Source: Planococcus citri (taxonomy: Eukaryota > Arthropoda > Insecta > Hemiptera > Pseudococcidae). Taken from it: a DNA stretch of 64,000 nucleotides. A program made the translations under genes and the position numbers. The DNA is taken from the NCBI RefSeq assembly GCF_950023065.1, contig NC_088679.1, forward strand, positions 62,124,001 to 62,188,000, given 5' to 3'. Shown here piece by piece: positions 36,011-47,277 of this stretch. The notes beneath the pieces were generated by a model. The model was not told the origin of the DNA. It did no database searches and saw nothing but the letters and a program-made list of their open reading frames with translations. How positions within the stretch are numbered: the stretch's first letter is position 1; each line of letters opens with the position of its first letter.

Positions 36011-36480
36011 GAAAAATTTTGAAGCAAAATAATGAACTTTCTTACAAGTAACTCATCAAGTCATCATACAAAAAAACATAATTTTCATGCCTCTTGCCTC
36101 TCGAAGTATGTACATCATTTCGAGAGCTTTTACCCTCGCTTCGCCAGGGCCAGTTTTTTTTTCACTTTTCCATAATTAAAAAATTCCAGACTTGAGAGAG
36201 GAATCAAAATTTTTGTAGGTTATAATGAATATTGGGCAAAATTATACCTTTCGAATGACAAAGTTATTATTTTACGTATCTCTTACTTATATTTTACTTT
36301 GAAACTCGCCGTTTTATTTCGAAAAATTGTGAATTTTTTAAACACAAAAATCGTTTAAATTTTGGATTAAATTTCTGTATATTTTTAAAAAATTTTTGAT
36401 GTTGTAAAACGTTTCTTTTCGCCTAATTTCAATAATAACAAAATTATATTTTTGACATCAGTTTGTTTGAAAAAAATCTT

Positions 36481-37508
36481 CAAGGTGTCTAACAAAATTT
36501 CAAAATAAAAAAGTAGGACTTAAGTAGGACTTTTAGCAGGACATTCAGCAGGTCATTTTTCGGGCACTTATGGAATTTTTAAGGGGGGGGGGGGGGGGGT
36601 AAAAATTCACATTCGAGTTTTTGGCCAAATTTTTGTAAAAAATGTTTGCTTTTCTTGTCTTTAAACACCTTATGACTTTATTTGAAAAAGTAGGTAGCGC
36701 CATAAAATATAATGTTTCAATTCAATGTTTCGTTTGATTTTCTCCTTTTCAATTTTAAAAATTGATGAACATCAGATCATGTTCGCTTAAAATCAACTTT
36801 AACCAGAATTCTTCAATTTTGATCGTAAATATTTCATATTAAGTAGGTACTGTACTATTTGCTTCAAAATTTTAAAATTTGAATGTTATTTTTGTTGAAA
36901 AATGGAAAATGTAAAAAGAAAATCAAATGGGCCCGAGCAAAGCGAGGGCAAAAGCTTTCGAAAATTAGTATTCTAGGAGGCATAAAAACAATAGAATTCG
37001 AATGATATTATTTTTTTTTTGTAAAATCCAAAATAAAAAAAAAAGCAAGCAGACCCGAGCGAAAGGCCTCAGAAATCAGTATTCCGAGAGGCATAAAAAC
37101 GATGGTACATATTTGAATGCAAAAATTCAATCATGTTTTGAGAAGTGAAAACAAAAAGTTTCTTTAAGGAGGGAGGAGTTTATTTTTCTGATTCAAACTT
37201 TGAACATTTTTTGGATTAGAACAATAAGTTTTTCACGCGGGAAAAGAAGAGCAAATAGCCCGAGCGAAGCGAGGGCGAAAGCTTTCAAAAATGTGCAATT
37301 CAATATCTAAAAAAGTCAACAAATGAGCCCTCAAAATTCTGGAAAAAAGGGGAAAAATTGAAAGTTTTAAACGGTCTAATTGAAAAAAAGTAGGACTTTT
37401 ACATAAAATTGTTGAAAAGTAGGACTTTAGTAGGACCAAAAGGACTTTTGAAAAAAAGTAGGACTTTAGTAGGACTAATAGGACCAGTAGGACCTGTTAG
37501 ACACCCTG
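36481..37508. mobile_element. Non-autonomous inverted-repeat element, 1,028 bp, 5-bp target duplication
   Basis: The left end CAAGGTGTCTAAC and the reverse complement of the right end, CAGGGTGTCTAAC, are a 13-base inverted repeat with one mismatch. ATCTT lies directly outside each end (36476-36480 and 37509-37513). Both subterminal regions repeat AAGTAGGACTTTAGTAGGAC or close variants. The interior contains three copies of the CCCGAGCGAAGCGAGGGC motif (near 36932, 37052, 37259) and a 17-base G tract at 36583-36599. It is non-coding. Confidence 0.75.
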
Positions 37509-37513
37509 ATCTT

Positions 37514-38880
37514 GGAAAAAGCGAAAAATTTAAATGTGAAATTTTGCCTCGCCCATCCCCCTTTCCCTCTTGGAAAATTCCAAAAATGTTAAAAATGTCC
37601 TGTCCTGCCATAAGGATCTTATTTTGTGTGTGTGGAAGGGGGGGGGGGGGAGGTTGAAAATATTTTGGAAGGTGATTTTTTTTTTGGAAAGATAGTAAAA
37701 AAGTAGTGGTTTTCAGTTAACAAATTCCTGCAGACACTCTGTATCAGGAAAAAAGTGGTCAGGGTGAAGCAGAAAATGCCGAAAAAACAGAATGTTGAGT
37801 AAGTAATATGGGAATATTCCCAAGTAGATCTCAAAAATGACACAAACAAAAATTGAAATACGCGTAAATGCTTTAAAATATATTGAATTGCTTTGAAGAG
37901 TGTGATAGGGCGTCTTGCCCAATTGGCGGAATTACAAAAAAGTGAAACTTTCGAAAAAAATCGTATTGGAAAATGAAAATTTAAAAAAAGTTCAAAATGT
38001 GGAATTTCCGACAAAAACACGAATATTATGAGATTTTTTTTTTCAAAAAATGGTTCAAAAACATTGATGAAAAACATTGGTCAAAAGCACTTTTTCAAAG
38101 CAAATAAATAAAAAAATGAATTTGAAAAAAAAATTTTTCATCGTGATCTTTTCCCTCCTGTTACTACCCAGCAACTTGTTTTGATATTTTTAGGGTTCTA
38201 CTGAGCAATTGAAAATTACCAAATCGTCTATTTTTTGTTAAAGCCATGTTTTAAAAATTTTGTTCTTTTCACATTTTTGGATATTTTTCTTCAATTTTGG
38301 AAATTGGCATCACTCCGTTCCAAAATATTTTCCCAGAAATGATACCTTTCGATGTTTTGGCATGATAAATGCAAAATATTCTAGAAAAAAAAAATTTTAA
38401 AAGACGGATAATCGGGTTGAGTAGCGACAAGAGTGAAAAAACACGATTTTTTTTTTGAAAATGCTCTTTCTTCGAGAGTTTATTTCTCCTCTCCAAGCTT
38501 GGCACCTTCAGAGGAGCTAGAATGTTTTCTCAGCGACTTTCAACTGAAAGTGAAGGTTTCTGCTGAATTTGGTCAAAATCAACGGTCCTTTTTTAAGGGG
38601 GGAGGGGAGTGGGAGGGGGAGGCCCGCCTTAACCTACATTGCTCTTGACTTGAGACTCGACGACCACAAGATAGGAACAAAATTGAAAATATTTCGAATA
38701 CATACGTATTTTCTTTGGCCAAAAAATTCAAACCAATATTAGAGTAATGAACCCCCGCGCAAAAACTCAACGTTGCCAATCATTTTGTCGCAAGAAAAAA
38801 TTTTGTTCGAAAATTTTCAAAACCAATTCTCTTTTTTAATCACACTTAAACTTCTTGATTTTTTTTCTACTTAGCCTCGC
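37514..38880. repeat. Mixed dispersed repeat fragments
   Basis: This stretch includes a 13-base G tract at 37638-37650, GGGTTCTACTGAGCAATTG at about 38192 (matching the jing-intron repeat near 7326) and TCTGCTGAATTTGGTC near 38560 (reverse complement of a stretch near 7080). These show that the two regions share a repeat family. No ends or genes are identifiable. Confidence 0.5.
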
Positions 38881-38889
38881 GTCTACAAC

Positions 38890-39120
38890 TACAAATTTTT
38901 TTAAACAAATTTTATTTATAAAAACATGAAAATACTTATAATTATTACGTTAGAGACTTTCCTTTTTTTTTTTTTTTTTTTTTTTTTTGTTTTTCAAGAA
39001 TTGCAGTTTTAAAAGCGAGGAAATAATATGGTAAATACAATTCCATGAATTTGAAAAATTGCAGCAAGTAGGTATCAGTGTACTTTTTTTCTCGAAAGAT
39101 TGATTAACAAAATGATTATA
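38890..39120. repeat. Segment duplicated at 46590-47060
   Basis: ATTACGTTAGAGACTTTCC, a T tract, AGAATTGCAG, GCGAGGAAATAATATGG, TAAATACAATTCCATG, AATTGCAGCAAGTAGGTATC and a CTCGAAAG end occur here in the same order as at 46590-47060. It lies about 440 bp beyond the stop codon of Past1, and the other copy lies about 220 bp beyond the stop codon of IFT52. The 46-kb copy carries an extra 244-bp palindromic insertion that is absent here. Confidence 0.8.
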
Positions 39121-39562
39121 AGTAATACAAACAGAAATAAAACATTTGTGCATTGTATTATATTACGTCGAATATCAATCGAATTTAAAACGAAAAAACG
39201 AATTAAATTATAAACTGTACAACGATTTAAGAATAATAGAACAACGTGAGTTGTATAAAATAGAAGCTCAAAATAAGCTCTTGAATTTTTGGTTTGAAGT
39301 AAAAGTACATAAATATAAAACGCACGAAATAACAAAAGAGTTGAAACATAATACGTATTTGGTTGAGTAATAAATAAATGATATCGGAACAATTTTTCAA
39401 CTTTTTTTTTTTTTCATTCATGCTTTAACTTATCACAGCCAAAAAATGTTTCATAAAATATTACACTGAAAAAAGTTGAAAATTTTCAAATAAATAACGA
39501 GTTAATTTATATAAATTCATAAAAATTGGCCCACTAATGATAATCATTACTAGAAATACCGA

Positions 39563-42500
39563 TTATAAATCTTTTTTCGAAGGTGGGATTAGATGTTCCG
39601 GGAGTTCGGTAGGTAAATCGTGACCTTGTAACTTAATTTCCATGAGATACATTGCCAAAGCAAATTCATCGGCATCCAAAAGACCGTCTTTATCGACATC
39701 GGATAGCTTCCAAATTTTACCTAAAACTGTATTTGGCAGTTTCGACTTGACCATTTCAGCTTTGGCATCTAAATGTGCGAGAAAAATTTAGACATTCAAT
39801 TTTTTAAAAAAATTAAATTAATCATTTTATGATAACTCACTTGTGCCTGTCACTTTTCCTTCGATAGGATTCAACGTTTCAAATAGTGAATCGTACTTAT
39901 GTCGTTCTTTGCCTACAATCCATTCTGGTTCGCCTTTACCAGCATCCGTGCCTTCGCCTCGTTTATACCCAAATGGACTAATCGTGTCCTGTACTCCTTG
40001 GAATGCGCCTCCTACATACATAATAGTCAGTCTTAGGAACTTTCGCTCGAGAAAAACATAACGAATATTCGGCGTAGAGTCTTCTCCAATTACAAACCAA
40101 AAAACTGAATTCTCTTATGTTGTAACGAAAAATGAGTAAAATATTATATTAACCCTCGTGTAAAAAGATTTTGAATTCCAAGAATTTTAAGGAATTCGAA
40201 ATGAAAATAGAATGAATAATTTTTTATGAAATACCGTAATTTCAATTGTTTCAATTTCGAAATCAAAACATAAAAGTCAATTTAAACCGATGAATAATTT
40301 AGCACTTGAAGAGTTCAGTTTTGAAAATATGAGCTAATCTCTCCGGAATTACATGAATCCTGGAATAACGATTTCTATGTACCTTTAACAATAGGCTCTG
40401 AAGTCGTCGCATTCTTTTCTTCTAAAGGAATCAATGCCATTAATCGAGCAATATCTTCGGCCAGCATTTTATCAACCACTTCCAATAAATGTGGTTTTAT
40501 CAACTGGAACTTCGTGAAATCTTGAAACTGCAATGCATCCTAAGAACAAGATAGAAATAAAATTATTATTACGTTTATATATTATACAAAATTTGACTTG
40601 CAATTTCTCAGTATTTTATTAACCTATGGAAAAATTATTGACACTAAAAATTTTGATGCAGTTCTAGCTTCTTTTTAATATTACAGGAATTGTACTCAAA
40701 TGGTACTCAAATTTTTCTCAAAAAAAGTAACTTTAGTAACCAAAAAATCTGCAAAAAGTGACTAAAAAATTTTAATGTAAAAAAAAGTGGCAACCAAAAA
40801 TTTTAATGCATACAAAACATTACATTTTATTTTAGATTACAAAAAACAACAAAACATTAACGAAAATTTCGATAGCAGTTTTTTCAAAAGACACAGGAAA
40901 AAAAACATCAAAATTCGAATAAAAATCATTTTTAAAAATAAATACTAGCAAAAGTTCAAAACAGATGATTATTAACATTTCGAAAATTAACTACTTCGTA
41001 GATCAAAATGCAAAAGAAAGCATGAAAAAAATAATGGATTCCGGAAACATAATCGAAAAATGTGTTCAGCTACTGAAAAAATTTCAAAATTGAAAGAAGA
41101 GGGGGAAGTCTACCGAAACAGGGAGGAACGAAATTTAATCTTTTATTCAAAATCATTTTTAAAAAATCAAACACAAAAATACCAATTGTAAAATAGCAGA
41201 AATGTTGACATGAGCGAGGATTTGATGAAAAAAGAGAAAGACTAAACAATAATTTTTTTTTAAATCCATAAATAAGAATTATTTTAGAACGGGAGATTAT
41301 TAAATTCAACAGGAAAGGCGGTGGATGAGGGGGGGGGGGGGGGGAGATTACAGCCCAAATTGGGAAAAACGTGATTTATGAAAATCATTTTAAAAATTCG
41401 AATACAAAAAAAATGTACCTTGCCTCAAAAATAAACAAAATCCTCTTTCCAAACTGTAAAAAAACTGACACGATTCAAAAAAAATGGAAAAAAGCGACAA
41501 AATTATTGAAATTGAGAGAAAATGACCATGAACAGGAACCAGAGCAAAAATCAAGATCTGAAGGTGGGAAAAACCAAAAAATAATATTGAAAAACCTCTT
41601 TGTGAATGTGATCTTTTTTTAATAAATCAATAAAACTCGAGAGCGAAATTCAAAATGAACCAAAAAACAGAGTTTTGTCAAAATTTAAAAAGCTGAAAAA
41701 CATCACGAGGATTCCAGAATAAAAATTCGAGTAGAAGTAGAAAAACTCCACTGAAAAAATTAAGGAAAAAGCATTAAAATTTAAGAAAAAACATCGCAAG
41801 AATTGAAAAAAAAACTCCGGAAATTTAACAATAAAATTGCGAAAACTTCGCATACACAAAAGAAAACACGAAAATTCGGGTAAAATCGTCGAAAAACTGG
41901 AAAAAAAACCTACGAGAATTCGAAAGAATAAAACTTGAAAAAAAAATCAAGAAATCCTCGAAAAAAATTCTATAAATAAAACCATCAAGTCTCAAAGTCC
42001 AAAAAAACTCGAAAAACATCTGTAAACAGGGGAATTCCACGAAAATTTAGGCAGAAAAAATTACCAAAATTTGGGGCTAAATTAGGAGAAAATTTTATAA
42101 AAAATCTCGAAAATTCAAGAAAGATGGTTTCGCCGAAATTAAGAACAAAAATTTTGGCAGAAAAACGAATCAATAAAATTCAAAACAAAATTATGGAAAT
42201 GATGAAAATGGAAAACTCTCGAAAATTACTCAGTTCAGCAAAAAATCATTGAGAATTCAGAACAGAGAAATCACGAGAATTTAAATTAGGAGAATTCAAC
42301 AGAGAAAAATAATTCGAACTTGAAAAGGAAATTGTTCAAAGAGAGAGGAACTACGGAGTACGGAGGACTTTCGCTCATAACTTGAAGGTAAGAGAAAAAG
42401 AGAGAGAGGGATCAACGAATGAAAGATATCAAGATGCGGAAAAATCTACCGCTGAAGGTGAGAATAAAAAAAAAAACAAAGTCATAAAATGTTGAAGATT

Positions 42501-45013
42501 GAAGAAGCTTCCCACCCTTCTGGAAAAAAAGATCAAAATTTAAAGGAAATCGTGATATTTGGAAGAAGAAAAATCACAATTTCACAAAAATGTGAGCAAA
42601 AAAATCACTTGTTCTTTTAAAGCACGAAACTCAAAAAAAAACTGTTGAAATATTAAAAAAATGCAGTCAAAATTTAGGCAAAAGAATGACCACAGTTGAG
42701 AACAAAACTATAAATTAATCGTGAAAATTCAAAGTTAAAAAACTGAAGTCTGTCAAAATTGGAAAAACTTCGCCAAAATATTTTGAAAAGAAAAAAAAAT
42801 GGAATTCGGAAAACTTGAAAAAGGAGAACTCGCGAAAATTCAAAAAAATCATACCCGTCAGAATAGGGAAAAATCTACAAAAATTCAAAAGAAAACTCAT
42901 TAAATCGGCGAAGAAAAAAATTCACAAAATTTCCAAAAAAAAAAAAAAAAGCCAACGAACCGAAGTAAGGAGAAATCCCGACTATTTGAGCAGTAAAATA
43001 ACACAAGCTCGAGGGAAAATTTTCATGAGAAAATCACGAGAATTCAAGATGATAAAATTCTGCAAAAATTCAGGCGAAAAAAAATCATCAAAATTCAGAG
43101 CAAAATCATGGAAAAAAATCACTACCAAAATAATTCAAGATGTACAAATCAATCAAAACAGGAGAAAATCCACTAAAAACCATCGAGAAATTCAAAAATA
43201 CTAATATGTACCTGTCGAAATATTAGAAAACCCCTAAGTACATTTTTAAAAGAAAAATCATCAAAACTGAAAAAATAAAATTCGTAACGCTGAAAAAGCA
43301 GTGATGCCATTTAAATGAAAGCGACGTTTTTTTCGAAGAATTTTGAATAAAATGTTGAGGGAAAAAAAAGAAATTTGTGAAAAAAGTAATTTTTAGTAAC
43401 CAACATTTTCACAAAGTAACCGGGTACAATCCCTGATCTCACTACCTTCTTAAAATTCAATAATTAGTTCAGCTCAGCTTTCAACATTTTCTTTCAAAAT
43501 GTAACCTAAGAATCTGAATATTGAAATTTTGTTCGCTTGTCAGTATAATGTGCTAATCGAAGTTGACATATCTGTTTGCATGAAATTCTATATTATTGAT
43601 ATGAGTATCATCGCATATTTTGACACACAAGGGAAATGTAGCAGATAATAAGGGAAGCCGATAGAGATAATTTCGGTACTTGATAAGTCGGAAATTTATT
43701 CTCTTTCCGTTTTGGGAGATGAGCATTCAATAAGTACCCACTCATGTTATACCAACCTGCATTTTTTTCACATCTGGAAAATCACCGGGAGATATATGAT
43801 GCTCGCGCTGAATATTTTCGTAAATTACGTTCAAGTTCTTGATCAATTCTTTTTTCTTGCCATCTTTACCGAACATCGAAGGCATATCTTTTCTTAAGGA
43901 ACTGATAATATAGGCGTGTACCTGAAAGAAAAATATTACTTTATTGTTGACGAATATTGTCCATATTTAAGTAGCCTACTAAATTTTATAGACATAGATA
44001 TACGTAAGGTACCTTAGCTAATCTGGCTCTCTTGATTAAATCGTTCAATTTTCTAAGTGCTGCATTTCTTGGCAGTGATTGTAAATCTTTAAATAAATCT
44101 TGCTCTTCATCTTCGAATAATCTGTTTAAAAGAAAGCACAATTTATGAATATGACTGAACGTTGAAATTGGCTGAAATGATATGAAAATAATGAAATATA
44201 GCAACAGTACCTTCTGTTGACATCATAGCGCAGTGGTTGATCCCAAAACGATCCGATATAAACACGTGCTACTTCCGGTGTTTGTAAAACTTTTCCTAAT
44301 GACCACATAAGTGCACCGTAAACTCGCATCAACTGTTGATGATCAACCATGTCAGCTTTATTAAGTACGATTCGAATTTTATCGTCGTGTCCTCTAAGAG
44401 CTTCGATAGATCTTTGAAATTCATCCGATATATCCAACTTATGAGCATCGAATAGTAAAATTATTCTATCTACTCGTTCGGCGAACCATTCTAATACTCC
44501 GGTAAAATCATATCCTCGATCGACTCGTTGCTTTTCTCCAGACAATATACCGGGCGTATCAACGATAGAAATTCCTTTCAAAACGGGCGACTCGACCAAC
44601 GAGCACTGAAGGCGATTCAGAAACGAGTTTCCAAATTTCGATAGAGGCCTGAACTGTTTTTCGGGATCGACGACTAAAGCATTTCCGGGAATCATGCCCT
44701 CTTTCTCGCCATACATGACGGCAATAAATCGATCAGTGGTTGGTTCCGGTCCGATTCGAATACCAGGAAAATCTCTTTCGAGAAGGTATTTTATAAACGT
44801 AGTTTTACCGGTAGAGTACTGACCAACGAGTAATATCATGGGTTTTGCATCGAAATCCGGATCATCGAGTTGAGGCGAATGAAAATCATGGAAATGATAC
44901 GCTGATTCCAAAGGTAGCAGCTTTTGCCTGTAAATCGTCTTCAAACCTGCTATAACAGTGTCGAACTGATCCAGGGCATGTTTAGAATCGTTTCCACTGA
45001 TCCAGCTGAACAT
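39563..45013 (-). CDS. Past1: EH domain-containing ATPase (EHD/Past1)
   Basis: EHD proteins are dynamin-like membrane-remodelling ATPases of endocytic recycling. Six minus-strand exons give 536 residues (human EHD1 534): 45013-44211, 44121-44013, 43921-43757, 40539-40383, 40011-39841 and 39768-39563. I chose the Met at 45013 (MFSWISGNDSK), since family members begin MFSW; an in-frame Met 11 codons upstream is possible. The G domain has the P-loop GQYSTGKTT (64-72), DTPG (152-155) and NKAD (218-221). A helical stalk includes DEEQDLFKDLQSLPRNAALRK (broken here for length: DEEQDLFKDL, SLPRNAALRK). The C-terminal EH domain includes YDSLFETLNPIEGKVTG, LGKIWKLSDVDKDG and an EF-hand calcium loop (492-503, DVDKDGLLDADE). 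The 3.2-kb intron between exons 3 and 4 contains a large purine-rich repeat. Confidence 0.95.
40684..43435. repeat. Purine-rich element or repeat block in the Past1 intron
   Basis: About 2.7 kb of the plus strand is strongly A/G-rich, built of irregular units such as AAAATTCGAGAAAA and AAAATCACGAG. The left edge begins CAGGAATTGTACTCAAATG and the right edge ends GGGTACAATCCCTG; these form an imperfect inverted repeat (CAGG(A/G)ATTGTAC). GTAACTTTAGTAACC-like phrases lie just inside both edges. No target duplication is seen (TAATATTA against ATCTCACT). It is related to 2310-3480 and 12490-13080. A 16-base G tract is at 41329-41344. Long open frames on both strands are a result of the composition. 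Confidence 0.6.
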
Positions 45014-45839
45014 TTTGAACTGGTAATTGGCTACTTGAAAATTCAACCGTGAAATATTCTTCCGAAGTTATGGAAAATACGCTTTGGAACCTGTTGCATT
45101 GATCACAATCACAAATCAATTCCACGTCGAATTCGGGACACGTATGGACTAAATTTCGGTAGAAATATGTTATCTACGAGCTTGATACGTACTTCAGCAG
45201 TACATCACTACTAATATAATATCACGAGAAACACAACATAATAAAAAAACATCAAATGAATGACAATTTTCTCATCAAAGAAATTATTACTGAGTGATAA
45301 GAGGACCAGTCGAAACAATGGTCGAAACAAACATATGGAACTAAGGACCTAACTGTAAGAGGGAGTATGCTGGACCGCCATCTTGTGTCGAGAATGACGT
45401 AGTAAACGTACGTTATCAGACAATAGGAGTAATTGCACCCCCCCCCCCCAGCCGATCATCCGGGACCGGGACAACTTTTTTCCCAAAGGGGACATCCTGA
45501 GGAACATTTTAAAGCAAACTTGCCCAAAAATAAGTTTGCCTTACTTACAAAATGGCGGCCATTTTGATCGACAGGTCAGCCGAAATCGCAGATTTTGCGT
45601 TTCAACATAGGAGGACTTGCATGGAAATTTTCAAATTTTACAAAGGTAGATCGGAAGATCGTGCAAAAATTTATCACCTGTAAAAATTTCAAGTGCTAAA
45701 GTGCGTTTTTCGATTTTTGGTGAATTTTTGAAAATCGAATTTAGGCCAAAAATGAGGGAAAAAATCAAAATTTTACCAAATTGACCAAGAAAGCTGAAAT
45801 TTGGGATATACCCTATTTTCGACATGCCAAATCGATTGG

Positions 45840-46370
45840 AAACGGTTTCAACCCGTTTTGAGCAGTTCTGGAGCCTCCAGCAGATTTTGGAAACTCGAAA
45901 TTCCTACAAAATTTCATCAAATTGGAGTTGTAAAGCTAAAATTTATTCTAAAAATTAATTTCAATACGCTACGAAGTACTGCAGGTGAATTTCAAGTCGT
46001 TTTGGAGCCTCCAGCGACTTTTTGAAAATTCCTGAAGCCTCCAGCAGATTTTTGAAACTTTAAATTTTCACAAAATGTCATCAAATGGAAATGGAAAGCT
46101 GAAATTTACTCTACACTACAATTTTAACACTCTTTGAAGACGACTTCAGGTGGGTTCAAGTCATTTTAGAGCCTCCAGCGACTTTTTTGAAAATTAGTGG
46201 AGCCTCCAGTAGATTTTTGAAACTTGAAATTTCCCAAAATTTCATCAAACTGAGATGGAGAATGGAAATTCATTCTGAAAACTAATTTCAATACGCTTCA
46301 AAGTTGACTGCTTTTGGATTTCAAGTAGTTTTGGAGCCTCCAGCGACTTTTTGAAAGGTTGTACGGCGTT
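45840..46370. repeat. Tandem repeat, about 165-bp unit, roughly 3 copies, with an inverted fragment after it
   Basis: GAGCCTCCAGC(A/G) blocks recur as a pair in each unit: the CAGATTTT(T)GAAAC type at 45871, 46035 and 46201, and the CGACTTTTTGAAA type at 46004, 46169 and 46334. Both series have a period of 164-166 bp. At about 46490-46580 the same blocks appear in reverse complement (CTACTGGAGGCTCCAG and GTCGCTGGAGGCTTTAAAA). Isolated phrases of this kind also occur near 26522 and 32340, so the unit is dispersed. Confidence 0.85.
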
Positions 46371-46589
46371 TTTTTGGAAAATTAAAATTAACAAAAAGTA
46401 GCGGAAGCTTCAAAACAATTTTTGAAACCACCATGTAGTCTGCGAAGTAAATTTCAGCTTGCCAACTCCAGTTGATAAATTGATGTTGGGGAAAAATTTC
46501 AAGTTTCAAAAATCTACTGGAGGCTCCAGTAATTTTCAAAAAAGTCGCTGGAGGCTTTAAAATGACTTGAACCCACCAGAAATTTTTTC

Positions 46590-47060
46590 TAAACAAATTT
46601 ATTTTAAAAAACAATAAAAACATAAATATGATTACGTTAGAGACGTTCCATTTTTTTTTTGTTTTCAATTTTTTTGAATTGAAGCATGTGTTTCCAAAAC
46701 GCACTAAGTCCATTTTCAAAGATTCTGAGGTTGCAAGGCCATCTAGCATAAAGATGCCGCCCAAAATGGCTGATTTTTTGATATGTTGTGCCCAAGGGTC
46801 TTGGCTACAACATATCAAAAAATCAGCCAATTTGGGCCATTTCTACGTTTCCAAATTGTACCAAGTACCATGAATTTCTTATCAATATTTTTTTGGACTT
46901 AGTGCGTTTTGGAAACACATGCTTCAATTGCAAAGTGAGGAAATATGGTAAATACAATTCCATGTTCCATGAATTTGAATTGAAAAATTGCAGCAAGTAG
47001 GTATCGATGTACTTTTTTTCTCGAAAGAAAAGTAAAAAAAATTGATTAACATATAGAACA
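46590..47060. repeat. Second copy of the 38890-39120 segment, carrying an insertion
   Basis: The order ATTACGTTAGAGACGTTCC, T tract, GAATTG, [insertion], CAAAGTGAGGAAATATGG, TAAATACAATTCCATG, GCAGCAAGTAGGTATC, CTCGAAAG matches the segment at 38890-39120. The insertion at 46682-46925 splits it exactly after GAATTG. The two copies share a position just downstream of a gene. Confidence 0.8.
46682..46925. mobile_element. Palindromic MITE, 244 bp, inserted in a duplicated segment
   Basis: The left arm AAGCATGTGTTTCCAAAACG continues to CACTAAGTCC, and the right arm is its reverse complement (GGACTTAGTGCG to CACATGCTTC), an inverted repeat of about 30 bases. A second, inner inverted repeat (GGCTGATTTTTTGATATGTT / AACATATCAAAAAATCAGCC) surrounds a CCCAAGGGTCTTGG centre. 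AATTG flanks both ends (46677-46681 and 46926-46930). The related segment at 38890-39120 has AATTG once and no insertion, which supports both the ends and a 5-base target duplication. Confidence 0.85.
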
Positions 47061-47277
47061 TTGGCCAGATTTCTCAAAAATTAACAATTTTTACAATCAA
47101 TTAATTTGTTAGGTAAATAATATTATAAGGCGAACTTTAATTTATCAAAAGTGTATTTGTAAAAAGATAAATAGGTACGTTATAAATGACTAGAAAACAA
47201 TTTAGTGAAATGCAAACGGACTAGAAAATATATAGGCACTTAGTTACTTATCACTAATGAAAATTTAATAATATCAT

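Larger units (their letters stand above)
31550..39562. other. 8-kb intergenic block made mostly of nested repeats
   Basis: Between the CTP synthase 5' exon and the Past1 3' end there is no supportable gene. The proximal part must contain the CTP synthase promoter and a non-coding first exon. The rest consists of the GGGCTT-rich element at 32448-35070 with a palindromic element nested inside it, a half-copy of the palindrome at 35280-36010, an inverted-repeat element at 36481-37508, dispersed fragments at 37720-38630, and a segment at 38890-39120 that is duplicated near IFT52. Confidence 0.65.
45014..47277. other. Intergenic region between Past1 5' end and IFT52 3' end
   Basis: The first few hundred bases hold the Past1 promoter and leader; no core motif is certain. 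A C tract is at 45440. The rest consists of a 165-bp tandem repeat, an inverted fragment of it, the duplicated segment at 46590-47060 and its palindromic insertion. No gene is supportable. Confidence 0.55.

Noticed and set aside
37619..38077. 152-codon Phe-rich open frame on the minus strand
   Set aside because: It is low-complexity translation of T-rich repeat DNA, without domain or splice evidence.
42815..43204. 129-codon Lys-rich open frame
   Set aside because: It lies in the A/G-rich intronic block of Past1; a stop-poor purine strand gives Lys/Arg-rich frames by composition.
46321..46830. 169-codon open frame on the minus strand
   Set aside because: It spans a tandem repeat fragment and a palindromic MITE, so it is a composite of repeats.
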